DNA of 64,000 bases from Variovorax sp. OV700 (GTDB taxonomy: Bacteria; Pseudomonadota; Gammaproteobacteria; Burkholderiales; Burkholderiaceae_C): contig NZ_FNDR01000005.1 in NCBI RefSeq assembly GCF_900099805.1, forward strand, positions 186,001 to 250,000, given 5' to 3'. Below the pieces are notes generated by a model. That model did not search any database, was not told the origin of the DNA, and saw only the letters and a program-made list of their open reading frames with translations. Each line of letters starts with the position of its first letter. Position 1 is the first letter of the stretch. The position numbers were made by a program, and so were the translations under genes. Shown here piece by piece: positions 48,389 through 57,340 of this stretch.

Positions 48389-49162
48389 ATGGGGTTTCCC
48401 GGACTTGTTTTTCTGCTGCTTGCTTCTCTGCTCATGACGCGTGTGCTGAATCTGCCGACTGTTTCCAATAATCTTCGTCTGGGGGGCATGTCCCTTCTGG
48501 CGCTGGTGCTCCTGCTGGGCTGGGACGCCACCGGCGGCGACCTCGTCCTCGCGCGGCTCGCGGGCACGCCCATGGGGTTTCCGCTGCGCGACAACGCCTT
48601 TCTCGTCCATGTGATGCACGAAAGCGCCAAGAACCTGAGCTGGCTGCTCGTGATTGCGCTGTTCGCTGGCATCCGCTGGCCGCTGGGCATCCTGCGGCGG
48701 CTGCCGGTTCGCGCCCGGGCGCAGTTGGCTTTCACCGTGCTGCTTTCGGTGGTTGCGGTCAGCCTGCTCAAGCACGCAAGCCATACGAGCTGCCCCTGGG
48801 ATCTGAAGGAATTCGGCGGTGTGGCAAGCCACGTGTCGCATTGGGCATGGAAGGTCTATGACGGCGGCCCGGGCGGGTGTTTTCCAGCCGGCCATGCCTC
48901 TGCGGCCTTCGCGTACCTGGGCGGCTATTTCGTGCTGCGCCGGGTGTCGCCGCGCTCCGCGCTCGTGTGGCTCGGCGTGTCGCTGGCCGCGGGCCTTGCG
49001 CTGGGGCTGTCGCAGCAGCTGCGAGGCGCGCACTACATGAGCCACACGCTGTGGACGGCGTGGATCTGCTGGGTGGTGGGCTTTGCCATCGACCTCGTCG
49101 CCGCACCCCGGGCCCCTCGACTGCCAGCAGCCCAGCCTGCCGTCCTGCATGCAGGATCTTGA
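48389..49162 (+). CDS. PAP2-family phosphatase with variant motifs
   Basis: Integral membrane PAP2 protein of 257 residues with about six helices. The three PAP2 motifs are present in altered form: KHASHTSCPWDL (Cys where Arg is usual in K-X6-RP), FPAGHAS (for PSGH) and RGAHYMSH (His where Asp is usual). The core His residues of motifs 2 and 3 remain. This CPW variant is, to my recollection, common beside eptA genes. It may act on lipid A or undecaprenyl phosphates; the substrate is unknown. Its end overlaps the next PAP2 gene by 14 bases. Confidence 0.85.
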   Translation: MGFPGLVFLLLASLLMTRVLNLPTVSNNLRLGGMSLLALVLLLGWDATGGDLVLARLAGTPMGFPLRDNAFLVHVMHESAKNLSWLLVIALFAGIRWPLGILRRLPVRARAQLAFTVLLSVVAVSLLKHASHTSCPWDLKEFGGVASHVSHWAWKVYDGGPGGCFPAGHASAAFAYLGGYFVLRRVSPRSALVWLGVSLAAGLALGLSQQLRGAHYMSHTLWTAWICWVVGFAIDLVAAPRAPRLPAAQPAVLHAGS

Positions 49163-49718
49163 TGTCGCCCTGTTCGCGCTGATCAACGCTGGCGCCGCGG
49201 CACCTGCGTGGAGCATCTATTTCGCGCGCTTTGCCTCCGATGTGCTGCCGGCTTTGCTGGCTGTCGCGATCATCGGCGGGGCGGCTCTCGACCGGCGCTT
49301 GCGCTATGCCTGCTTTACCGCGCTGGTCAGCGTGCTGGCGGTATGGCTCTTCGTGAACGTGTTCCGTTCGGCCATCCCGTTCCAGCGGCCCGCTTTCTAT
49401 GGGCTGGGCATCCAGTGGGCGCCGCAGGGCGCACGGCCGGGGTTTCCCAGCCTGCATGCCGCATGCACCTTCGCGGCGGCATTTTCCCTCTGGTGTCTGC
49501 CCTGGCGCGCGCCCATGTTCGCCGCGCTGGCAGTGGCCGCGGTGGTCGGGTGGAGCCGGATATTCCTGGGACTGCACTTTCCGTTCGACGTGGTGGTCGG
49601 CGTCATGCTCGCCGCCCTGGTGTCGATCGTGGTGGAGCGCGGCGTCAGCCGGCCGCTGAACCTGGCGCTCAGGGCCTACATGCGGCCCAGGCTGAGAGCA
49701 AGAAGGGCCCGAGTCTGA
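49149..49718 (+). CDS. PAP2-family phosphatase, canonical type
   Basis: Membrane PAP2 phosphatase of 189 residues with five or six helices. Motifs are near canonical: FRSAIPFQRP (motif 1, Arg for the first Lys), FPSLHAA (motif 2) and SRIFLGLHFPFD (motif 3, with SR, His and Asp in place). It resembles BcrC/PgpB-like undecaprenyl-diphosphate phosphatases. The ATG at 49149 lies inside the end of the previous gene, so the two are translationally coupled. It precedes eptA by 57 bases. Confidence 0.87.
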   Translation: MQDLDVALFALINAGAAAPAWSIYFARFASDVLPALLAVAIIGGAALDRRLRYACFTALVSVLAVWLFVNVFRSAIPFQRPAFYGLGIQWAPQGARPGFPSLHAACTFAAAFSLWCLPWRAPMFAALAVAAVVGWSRIFLGLHFPFDVVVGVMLAALVSIVVERGVSRPLNLALRAYMRPRLRARRARV

Positions 49719-49764
49719 ACGCCGGCTGAACGCGCAATTCAGGCTTCCTTCAGTTGCGCTTCCT
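49715..49764. promoter_or_regulatory. Response-regulator boxes before eptA
   Basis: TTCAG at 49738 and 49749 and TTCCT at 49760 stand at exact 11-bp pitch. Two inverse copies (CTGAA at 49715 and 49726) lie just upstream at the same pitch, overlapping the end of the PAP2 gene. The array mirrors that at 48346-48371 and is the probable activator site for eptA. Confidence 0.6.
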
Positions 49765-49775
49765 ACAGTCGGCGC

Positions 49776-51527
49776 ATGTCATTTTCGCGAATCGAACCCG
49801 CGCCCGCGCGGAGCATTGGCCCGTCCGCGGCCGGTTTGCCGTACCTCGCGCCTGCAGGCGCGCTCTGGGGGCGCTTCGATCGGTGGCTTGCCGAGCCGCG
49901 CTCGGCGCAAAAGCTCGTCGTGTGGCTGGGCATCTACCTGGCCGCGGCCGCCAACTGGCCGCTGTGGAACGAACTGGCGCGCATCGGCGGTGCGCCCAGC
50001 ACCTACCTGCCCACCATCGCCGCCATGGCGGTGCTCATGATGTGCGCCACCGTGGCGCTGCTGTCCTTCACCGCGTGGTCGCGCTGGATGAAGCCGCTGT
50101 GGTTCGCGGTGGTGCTGCTGGCCGCGTTCGTCCAGCACTACATGCTCGAGTACCGCGTGGTGATGGACCCGACCATGGTCGCCAACGTGCTGCAGACCGA
50201 CCCGAACGAGGCACGCGACCTCATGAGCTGGCGCATGGCGTACCACGTGCTGCTGGTGGTCCTGCTGCCGGCCCTGGCGCTCTGGCGCGTGCGTATCGTG
50301 CCGATGCGCTTCGTCTCCAAGCTCTGGCGCAACGCGGCGCTGCTCCTGCTGGCGGTGGCGGTGGCCCTGGTGGCCGCCGTGTCGATGAACCGGCAGCTGG
50401 CGCCGCTGATGCGCAACAACGTTCACCTGCGCTACATGATGAACCCGGTGGCGAGCCTCTATTCGGCCGGCGCGGTGGTCTTCAGGCCGATGTTCAAGCG
50501 CAGCCGCAAGCTGATTCCCATCACTGCCGGAACGACGCTGGGCGCGAGCTATGCCGGCCAGTCGCGGCCGCCGATGTTCGTGCTGGTGGTGGGCGAGACG
50601 GCCCGGGCCGACCACTTCGGCCTCAACGGCTATGCGCGCGACACCACGCCCGAACTGGCCGCGCGCGGCGTGCTGAGCTATCGCGACGTGCATTCGTGCG
50701 GTACCAACACGCTTGCTTCGGTGCCGTGCATGTTCTCGCCGCTCGGCAAGCAGGGCTACGAATCGCGCGACGACGACTACGAGAACCTGGTCGACGTGCT
50801 CCAGGCCGCGGGACTGGCGGTGCTGTGGCTCGACAACCAGGCCGGCTGCAAGGATGTCTGCGCGCGCATTCCGAACGCCTCCGCGTTCGACAGCCTTTCG
50901 CCGGCTCTGAAGAGTGCGCTGTGCGATGGGGAGGAATGCTTGGACGACGTGATGCTCAAGGGGCTCGACGAGCGCATTGCGGCGCTGCCGGCCGAGCGCC
51001 GCGCCAAGGGCGTGGTGCTGGTCATGCACCAGATGGGCAGCCACGGGCCGGCCTACTACAAGCGTTCGGCGCCGGAGGTGAAGCGCTTCCTGCCCGAGTG
51101 CAAGACCAACGCGCTGGCCGAGTGCGGGCATGCGGAGCTGCAGAACGTCTATGACAACTCGATTGCCCAGACCGACCGTTTCCTCGCCCAGACCATCGAC
51201 TGGCTCAAAGCGCAGTCGAACCAGTACGACCCGGCCTTGCTCTACGTGAGCGACCACGGCGAATCGCTTGGCGAGTACGGCCTGTTCCTGCACGGCGTGC
51301 CCTACAGCTTTGCGCCGGAGGCACAGAAGCACGTGCCCATGGTCACCTGGTTCAGCGACGGCATGAGCCAGCGCCGCAAGCTCTCGCGCCCGTGCATGGA
51401 AGCGGGGCTCGATGCGCCGCTGACGCACGACAACCTCTTTCACACCGTGCTGGGGCTGATGGACGTGGGCAACTCCACCTACAAGCCCGCCCTGGACGCG
51501 CTCGCGTCCTGCCGCAACAAGACCTGA
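49776..51527 (+). CDS. eptA: Lipid A phosphoethanolamine transferase
   Basis: EptA/MCR-type enzyme of 583 residues that moves phosphoethanolamine from phosphatidylethanolamine to lipid A, lowering net negative charge. Five membrane helices occupy about residues 45-215. The periplasmic catalytic domain has the metal Glu in VVGETARADH, nucleophile Thr312 within CGTNTLASVPC (Cys308 and Cys318 likely bridged) and metal Asp-His in YVSDHGESLG. All key residues of active enzymes are present. It follows two PAP2 genes and is preceded by TTCAG repeats, pointing to control by the adjacent two-component system. Confidence 0.94.
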   Translation: MSFSRIEPAPARSIGPSAAGLPYLAPAGALWGRFDRWLAEPRSAQKLVVWLGIYLAAAANWPLWNELARIGGAPSTYLPTIAAMAVLMMCATVALLSFTAWSRWMKPLWFAVVLLAAFVQHYMLEYRVVMDPTMVANVLQTDPNEARDLMSWRMAYHVLLVVLLPALALWRVRIVPMRFVSKLWRNAALLLLAVAVALVAAVSMNRQLAPLMRNNVHLRYMMNPVASLYSAGAVVFRPMFKRSRKLIPITAGTTLGASYAGQSRPPMFVLVVGETARADHFGLNGYARDTTPELAARGVLSYRDVHSCGTNTLASVPCMFSPLGKQGYESRDDDYENLVDVLQAAGLAVLWLDNQAGCKDVCARIPNASAFDSLSPALKSALCDGEECLDDVMLKGLDERIAALPAERRAKGVVLVMHQMGSHGPAYYKRSAPEVKRFLPECKTNALAECGHAELQNVYDNSIAQTDRFLAQTIDWLKAQSNQYDPALLYVSDHGESLGEYGLFLHGVPYSFAPEAQKHVPMVTWFSDGMSQRRKLSRPCMEAGLDAPLTHDNLFHTVLGLMDVGNSTYKPALDALASCRNKT

Positions 51528-51539
51528 AGCCGCGGCCCG

Positions 51540-52118
51540 CTATTTCTTCTCGCGGGGCAGCCGCCCCATCAGGAAGAACTCGGGGTTCGGCTGCATGCCG
51601 CTGAAGCTCGCAAGCCGGTTGCTGAGGCCGAAGAAGGCGGTGATCGAGGCAATGTCCCAGACGTCTTCATCGTCGAAGCCGTGGACATGCAATGCGGTGA
51701 AGTCCGCATCGTCGATCTCGTGCGAGCGTTCGCAGACCTTCATCGCAAAGTCGAGCATCGCGCGCTGGCGCGGCGTGATGTCGGCCTTGCGGTAGTTCAC
51801 CGCCACCTGGTCGGCCACCAGCGGCTTCTTCTCGTAGATGCGCAGCAGCGCGCCGTGCGCCACCACGCAGTAGAGGCACTGGTTGGCCGCGCTGGTGGTG
51901 GTAACGATCATCTCGCGGTCGCCCTTGGTGAGCGAACCTTCCTCTTTCAGCATCAGCGCGTCGTGGTATGCGAAGAAGGCGCGCCACTCGGCCGGACGGC
52001 GCGCGAGCGCGAGGAAAACGTTGGGCACGAAGCCGGCTTTTTCCTGCACCGCAAGAATCGCGGTGCGGATGTCTTCCGGCAGGTCTTTCAGCTCGGCGAG
52101 AGGGTAGCGGTCGGCCAT
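51540..52118 (-). CDS. CMD/AhpD-family peroxidase-related protein
   Basis: Carboxymuconolactone-decarboxylase-fold protein of 192 residues in the peroxidase-related (AhpD-like) group. The redox motif is CLYCVVAHG, with Cys-X-X-Cys and His four residues on. A second conserved stretch, HGFDDEDVWDIASITAFFGLSNRLAS, is typical of this branch. AGGAG precedes the ATG at 52118. It is not PcaC, which lacks the CXXC. A role in peroxide or alkyl hydroperoxide defence is inferred from family. Confidence 0.87.
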   Translation of the reverse strand: MADRYPLAELKDLPEDIRTAILAVQEKAGFVPNVFLALARRPAEWRAFFAYHDALMLKEEGSLTKGDREMIVTTTSAANQCLYCVVAHGALLRIYEKKPLVADQVAVNYRKADITPRQRAMLDFAMKVCERSHEIDDADFTALHVHGFDDEDVWDIASITAFFGLSNRLASFSGMQPNPEFFLMGRLPREKK

Positions 52119-52194
52119 TTTTCGTCTCCTGGGTGGAATGCCAGGATCGATCATAGGCAACCGCCGCTCCTTGCCCCGACCCGGGCTTCTGCGC

Positions 52195-53463
52195 CTACTT
52201 CAGCGCCTTGCCCTGCGTAGCGCCCAGCGGCGTGTGCAGCTGCGAAGCCACCCACTGGCCGAGGTTGTCGTCGCGGCCCTGCAGCAGGTAGCGCGTGTCG
52301 GGCTTGCCGTAGTTCTGCACCGCCATCGCCGAGAACTTGCCGATGTCGGTCTTCGGGTCGCGCAGGCGGTTCACGATCAGCACTTTCTTCGTGTCGGCGA
52401 AGTCGGCCATCATGTTCTGGTCACCCTCGCTGTCGCCGGCAATGAAGCACGGGCCATAGCCATATTTGCTGACCAGGAAGCGCTGGATGTTCTTGGTCTT
52501 GCCGGGGCCCTGGGTCTGGTCGTAGCCGCGGCGGAACTCAGGCTGGATCACGCCGTTGGCGTCGCGCTCCAGTTCCATGGCCAGCACGCGTTCGGGCGGG
52601 TTGTTGTAGCCGAAGGCGGGGTTCGACGAAATCTCCTTGATCACGTCGACGAAGGATGCCGAGCACACCCACACATCGAAGCCTGCGCTCCGGAAGGCGG
52701 CGTACAGCTCCTGCATCTCGGGCTGCAGCCGCAGGCCGTTCTTCCAGCTGACCGAGACCACGCCCGCCTGGCCCGGCAGCGCGGCCGGCGAGGTCCACTT
52801 GACCTTGGCCACGGGCTCCTTCAATTGCCACGCCACCGTGTCCGCCGTGAGCTTGCGCACCTGCGCTTCGGTCATTCCGACGAAGAGGTAGGTCACCCAC
52901 GGGTAGGCCGTGTCGTGGTCGAAGGTATCGCCGATCGCTTCGTACAGGTAGCGCACCTTGGTGGTGAAGGCGATGTAGTGCGGGCTCAGCTTCACCGCGG
53001 CCAGCGGTTGGCTGCCCTTGAGGCCGCTGTAGTTCTGGTAGAGCCAGGTGTAGCTGGCCACGATGTCGGGCACCAGGAGGTCGATGTTGACGGGCTTGCC
53101 TGCCGCGTTGTTGTGCGCGGGCAGGAAGTCTTTCTTCGGGATGTTCTTGCGCAGCGCCACTTCGAGCTGCGCAGGGGTGGCGCCGAACGCCAGGTTTTCG
53201 AGCTGGTAGATCAGCGAGGCTTCCTCGATGTCGAGAAACACGCTGGTGTTGTCCCAGTCAAAGACCACGTAAGGTGGCTTTGCGGCGCTGTAGCCGGAGC
53301 TTTGCTTGCCAAGGCTGGCGATCAGGCCTTCGATCTGCGCGCGGTTGAAGGCATCCCAGTGGCCGGGCGACAGCGTGGTGGACGCGTTGGGGGCCAGGCT
53401 GGCGCAGCCCGTGGCGGCGAGCGCGGCGGCGAGCGGCGTGAGAAGAAGCAGGCGTCGTTGCAT
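52195..53463 (-). CDS. HAD-superfamily lipoprotein phosphatase, PchP-like
   Basis: Predicted lipoprotein of 422 residues; the lipobox AATGC puts the acylated Cys at residue 20. HAD motif I is FDWDNTS (Asp69, Asp71), motif II is in VCSASFVD and motif IV is AGDSEGDQ. The set resembles phosphorylcholine phosphatase (PchP) of Pseudomonas, which also cleaves phosphoethanolamine. It lies 155 bases after eutC on the same strand, so it may free ethanolamine in the periplasm for the eat permease. AGGAA precedes the ATG at 53463. The substrate is inference. Confidence 0.78.
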   Translation of the reverse strand: MQRRLLLLTPLAAALAATGCASLAPNASTTLSPGHWDAFNRAQIEGLIASLGKQSSGYSAAKPPYVVFDWDNTSVFLDIEEASLIYQLENLAFGATPAQLEVALRKNIPKKDFLPAHNNAAGKPVNIDLLVPDIVASYTWLYQNYSGLKGSQPLAAVKLSPHYIAFTTKVRYLYEAIGDTFDHDTAYPWVTYLFVGMTEAQVRKLTADTVAWQLKEPVAKVKWTSPAALPGQAGVVSVSWKNGLRLQPEMQELYAAFRSAGFDVWVCSASFVDVIKEISSNPAFGYNNPPERVLAMELERDANGVIQPEFRRGYDQTQGPGKTKNIQRFLVSKYGYGPCFIAGDSEGDQNMMADFADTKKVLIVNRLRDPKTDIGKFSAMAVQNYGKPDTRYLLQGRDDNLGQWVASQLHTPLGATQGKALK

Positions 53464-53618
53464 GGGTTTCCTGTTGTTGTGCGGCGTTGATGGAAGCCCG
53501 AGCGTAGAGAACGCTCGTGACACTTCGACAGGGACCTACGCATCAGCCATGCCAGCCCAATGGGACGGCGTGTCGAAGCCCGCCGGCTGCCGTCCCAAAT
53601 TCGCGAAGCAAAGCCCGC

Positions 53619-54410
53619 CTATTCGGGCAAGGAGGGCGCCGGGCGGCCCGTCTCGAGCACCGCGAGATCGCTCTCGTCCTTGAGTCCGACCCCGGTGAGC
53701 CCCCTTTGCAGCGCCTCCCGCATCAGCCACGCCAGCTTGAACGCGGCGGCTTCGCAGGGCAGGCCTTCGGGGCGAACGTTGGAGATGCAGTTGCGCTCGG
53801 CGTCGTGCCGACCACGCTTGGGCGAATGGGTCAGATAGATGCCGAGGCTGTCGGGCGAACTGAGCCCCGGGCGTTCGCCGATCAGCATGACCGAGAGAGC
53901 CGTGCCGAACAGTTCGCCCACCTCGTCGGCCAACGCTACACGCGCCTGCGTGGCGATGACGACGGGGGCAAAGCGAGTCTCGGCCGGCAGATGCGAGCGC
54001 AGCGCAGCCAGCAGGGGGGCGGCATGGCGTGCCACGGCCAGCGAGGACAGGCCATCGCCGATGACGAGGCAGACGTCGCAACCGGGGCTCCCAATCGCTC
54101 GCAGGCGCTCCGCGTCGGCGGGGTCGAGTTGGCGGCCAAGGTCGGGGCGCCGCAGGTAGGTAGTGCGGTCCTCGGCGCGGCTGCGCGCCCGCATCACCTG
54201 CCAATTCTGTGCTTGCAGCGCGGCCTCGAGCGCGTCGACGTCGAGTGCCGCATGAATGGCGTCGCGCGCCATGGCATGCGCCCAGCCGAAGCGCAGCGTC
54301 TCGTCGGTCGGCATGCCCGCACCGGCGCGGCCCAGCGCCAGCCGTGCGGGAGTGGCCGCACGCCACTGCGCCCAAGGGTTCGGCGTGACGGGGTTGTTGT
54401 CGCTGCTCAT
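53619..54410 (-). CDS. eutC: Ethanolamine ammonia-lyase small subunit
   Basis: Small subunit of the adenosylcobalamin-dependent ethanolamine ammonia-lyase, 263 residues. Characteristic regions are RLALGRAGAGMPT, RPDLGRQLDP, VIGDGLSSLAV, MLIGERPGLSSPDSLGIYLT and ERNCISNVRPEGL. Its ATG overlaps the eutB stop by four bases. With EutB it converts ethanolamine to acetaldehyde and ammonia. The aldehyde-handling gene is not next to it. Confidence 0.95.
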   Translation of the reverse strand: MSSDNNPVTPNPWAQWRAATPARLALGRAGAGMPTDETLRFGWAHAMARDAIHAALDVDALEAALQAQNWQVMRARSRAEDRTTYLRRPDLGRQLDPADAERLRAIGSPGCDVCLVIGDGLSSLAVARHAAPLLAALRSHLPAETRFAPVVIATQARVALADEVGELFGTALSVMLIGERPGLSSPDSLGIYLTHSPKRGRHDAERNCISNVRPEGLPCEAAAFKLAWLMREALQRGLTGVGLKDESDLAVLETGRPAPSLPE

Positions 54411-55801
54411 TGCCCGAGTGCGGTCAGCCCGCTCATGTCCGCCAGCAGGCGGTTGGCCGAGGGTGGCGCAAGCTGTCCCGCCGCACCGGTGATCTGCATG
54501 CGCTGCAGCCAGGCCTCGAATTCGGGTGCGCGCTTCAGGCCCAGCGTCTGGCGCAAGAACAGCGCGTCGTGGAACGAGGTGCTCTGGTAGTTGAGCATCA
54601 CGTCGTCGGCGCCCGGAACGCCCATGATGAAGTTGATGCCCGCAGTGCCGAGCAGCACGAGCAGGTTGTCCATGTCGTCCTGGTCGGCCTCGGCATGGTT
54701 GGTGTAGCAGATGTCGCAACCGAGAGGCAGGCCCAGCAGCTTGCCGCAGCAATGGTCTTCGAGCCCGGCGCGGATGATCTGCTTGCCGTCGAAAAGATAT
54801 TCGGGCCCGATGAAGCCGACCACCGTGTTGATGAGCAGCGGCTTGTAGCGGCGGGCCAATGCATAGGCGCGCACCTCGCAGGTCTGCTGGTCGACACCGA
54901 AGTTGGCGTTGGCCGAGAGCGCGCTGCCCTGGCCGGTCTCGAAATACATCACGTTGTTGCCAACGGTGCCGCGGTTCAGCGCGAGCGCCGCGGCATAGGC
55001 CTCGTCGAGCAGCTCGGGCGTGATGCCGAAAGAGAGGTTCGCCTTCTCGGTGCCCGCGATCGACTGGAACACCAAGTCGACCGGCGCGCCCGCTTCGGCG
55101 AGCTTGAGCGTGTTGGTCACATGCGTGAGCACGCAGCTTTGCGTGGGAATCTCGAAGCGCTGAATCACTTCGTCGAGCATGTGCAGCAGCCGGCCCAACA
55201 CCTGCATGCTGTCGGACACCGGGTTGAGGCCGATTACCGCATCGCCCGCGCCATAAAGCAGCCCGTCGAGCGTGGAGGCCGCCACGCCGCGCAGGTCGTC
55301 GGTCGGGTGGTTGGGTTGCAGGCGCACGGCCAGGTGGCCGGGCAGGCCGATGGTGTCGCGAAACCGCGTGACCACGCTGCATTTTTTGGCGACCGACACC
55401 AGGTCCTGGTTGCGCATGAGCTTGGACACAGCCGCCACCATCTCGGGCGTGAGGCCCGGCGCCAAGGCTGTCAGCGTTTTGGTGGTGGCCTGCTCCGACA
55501 GCAGCCAATTGCGGAAGTCGCCCACCGTGAGGTGCGACACCGGCGCAAAAGCCTGTGCGTCATGGCTGTCGATGATGAGCCGCGTGATGTTGTCGCTCTC
55601 GTAGGGAATCAGCGCTTCGGTCAGGAACTGCTTGAGTGGCGTCTCGGCCAGCACGTGGCGCGCCGCCATGCGCTGCTGCGCAGTGGCCGCGCCGATTTCC
55701 GCCAGGTAGTCGCCCGAGCGCGCCGGGCTGGCCACGGCCATGACCTGCTTCAGGTCGTCGAAGGCGAAGACCTGGCCGGCGATGGTGGTGCGATAGCGCA
55801 T
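54407..55801 (-). CDS. eutB: Ethanolamine ammonia-lyase large subunit
   Basis: Large catalytic subunit, 464 residues, forming the barrel that binds ethanolamine and the cobalamin cofactor with EutC. Landmarks are QPNHPTDDLRG, GLNPVSDSM, NVMYFETGQGSALSANANFG, CDICYTNHAEADQDDMD and INFIMGVPGADDVMLNYQSTSFHD. It starts 10 bases after the permease stop. No microcompartment shell genes accompany it, the simple layout of pseudomonads and Burkholderiales. Confidence 0.96.
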   Translation of the reverse strand: MRYRTTIAGQVFAFDDLKQVMAVASPARSGDYLAEIGAATAQQRMAARHVLAETPLKQFLTEALIPYESDNITRLIIDSHDAQAFAPVSHLTVGDFRNWLLSEQATTKTLTALAPGLTPEMVAAVSKLMRNQDLVSVAKKCSVVTRFRDTIGLPGHLAVRLQPNHPTDDLRGVAASTLDGLLYGAGDAVIGLNPVSDSMQVLGRLLHMLDEVIQRFEIPTQSCVLTHVTNTLKLAEAGAPVDLVFQSIAGTEKANLSFGITPELLDEAYAAALALNRGTVGNNVMYFETGQGSALSANANFGVDQQTCEVRAYALARRYKPLLINTVVGFIGPEYLFDGKQIIRAGLEDHCCGKLLGLPLGCDICYTNHAEADQDDMDNLLVLLGTAGINFIMGVPGADDVMLNYQSTSFHDALFLRQTLGLKRAPEFEAWLQRMQITGAAGQLAPPSANRLLADMSGLTALGQ

Positions 55802-55811
55802 CTTTCTTTCT

Positions 55812-57236
55812 TCACGCAATGGTGCTCGAGGAAAGCATCTCGTCGGGCGCCGCTGCCTTGCGCTGCGCCGAGGTCAAGAGGAAGTAGCCGTACGCTGCCG
55901 CCATCAGCACGATGAACAGCAGCGTGAGCATGGCGTTGAACCACACCATGGCACCGAGGCAGACCACGCCAAGCCCGAGCGCGATGGCCGGAAACACCGG
56001 GTAGAACGGCGCGCGGTAGGTTCGCAGCAGGTCGGGCTCGCTCTTGCGCAGCTTGAAGAGCGCGGCCATCGAGATCAGGTACATCACGATCGCGCCGAGC
56101 ACGGCCATGGTCACGATGTTGGCGGTGAGCGTCTGGCCGCCGAACTGCACCCACTCGTCGCTGAAGATGGCCACCACGCCGATCACGCCGCCGGCCAGCA
56201 GTGCGCGGTGCGGCGTGTCGAAGCGCGGGCTCAGGCCGGCGAAGTAGCGCGGCAGGTAGCCTGCGCGCGCCAGCGCGAAGATCTGCCGCGAGTAGCCCAT
56301 GATGATGCCGTGGAACGAGGCAATCAGCCCGAACAGGCCGATCCACACCAGCATGTGCAGCCAGCCGCTGTTGTCGCCCACCACGGCCTTCATGGCCTGG
56401 GGCAGCGGGTCGTTGATGTTGGCGAGCTTGCGCCAGTCGCCCACGCCGCCCGCGAAGATCATCACGCCGAAGGCCAGCACCACCAGCGTGACGATGCCCG
56501 TGGTGTAGGCGATGGGAATGGTGCGGTGCGGATCGCGCGCTTCCTCGGCCGCCATGGCCGCGCCCTCGATGGCCAGGAAGAACCAGATCGCGAAAGGTAT
56601 CGACGCAAAGATGCCGGAGATGGCCGCGCCGTCGAGCACGCTGCCCCCGGCCCAGCCGTTGGCCACGAAGTTGGCCAGGGTCCAGCCCGGCGTGACCACG
56701 CCCATGAACACCAGCAGTTCGACAATGGCCAGCACCGTCACGAAGAGTTCGAAGGCCGCCGCAATTCCGACGCCGATCCAGTTGAGCCCGATGAAGATCA
56801 CGTAGGCACCCAGCGCGAACCACTTCGGATTGATGCCCGGAAACTGCACGTTGAGATACGCCCCGATGGCCAGCGCGATGGCCGGCGGCGCAAAGACGAA
56901 TTCGATGAGCGTCGCAAAGCCCGCCACGAAGCCACCGGTGGGACCGAAGGCGCGCCGCGCATAGGCGAAGGGGCCACCCGCATGCGGAATGGCGGTCGAG
57001 AGCTCGGTGAAGCTGAAGATGAAGGTGGTGTACATGGTGGCCACCAGCACCGTGGCGACCAGGAAGCCGAGCGTGCCGGCGGTGTTCCAGCCGTAGCTCC
57101 AACCAAAGTATTCACCCGATATGACCAGGCCCACTGCAATGCCCCAGAGCTGGATGGGGCCGAGCACCTTCTTCAGGTGGCCGGTGCCGGCCGGAACGGC
57201 GATGGTGGCGGCCGGTGTGGCTTCGATGGACTGCAT
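55812..57236 (-). CDS. eat: Ethanolamine permease
   Basis: Amino acid/polyamine/organocation-superfamily permease of 474 residues with about 12 helices. VLGPIQLWGIAVGLVISGEYFGWSYGW at the start and GGPFAYARRAFGPTGGFVAG match the ethanolamine permease group. A good AGAGGAAG site precedes the ATG. It is the first gene of the eat-eutB-eutC operon and should bring ethanolamine into the cell. I found no cobalamin riboswitch in the 104-base upstream gap. Confidence 0.92.
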   Translation of the reverse strand: MQSIEATPAATIAVPAGTGHLKKVLGPIQLWGIAVGLVISGEYFGWSYGWNTAGTLGFLVATVLVATMYTTFIFSFTELSTAIPHAGGPFAYARRAFGPTGGFVAGFATLIEFVFAPPAIALAIGAYLNVQFPGINPKWFALGAYVIFIGLNWIGVGIAAAFELFVTVLAIVELLVFMGVVTPGWTLANFVANGWAGGSVLDGAAISGIFASIPFAIWFFLAIEGAAMAAEEARDPHRTIPIAYTTGIVTLVVLAFGVMIFAGGVGDWRKLANINDPLPQAMKAVVGDNSGWLHMLVWIGLFGLIASFHGIIMGYSRQIFALARAGYLPRYFAGLSPRFDTPHRALLAGGVIGVVAIFSDEWVQFGGQTLTANIVTMAVLGAIVMYLISMAALFKLRKSEPDLLRTYRAPFYPVFPAIALGLGVVCLGAMVWFNAMLTLLFIVLMAAAYGYFLLTSAQRKAAAPDEMLSSSTIA

Positions 57237-57340
57237 GGGGCTTCCTCTTTTGGCGGATGTTGACAGTGCACATGCAGCAAAGCAAGGGCTGTTCCACCGC
57301 TGGCCATAATCATGCTTTCCCCATCCTTCGAGGTATTCCA

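Noticed and set aside
57237..57340. Possible cobalamin riboswitch before the ethanolamine operon
   Set aside because: The B12-dependent lyase made this worth checking, but the 104-base gap has no B12-box-like sequence and is too short for a full aptamer.
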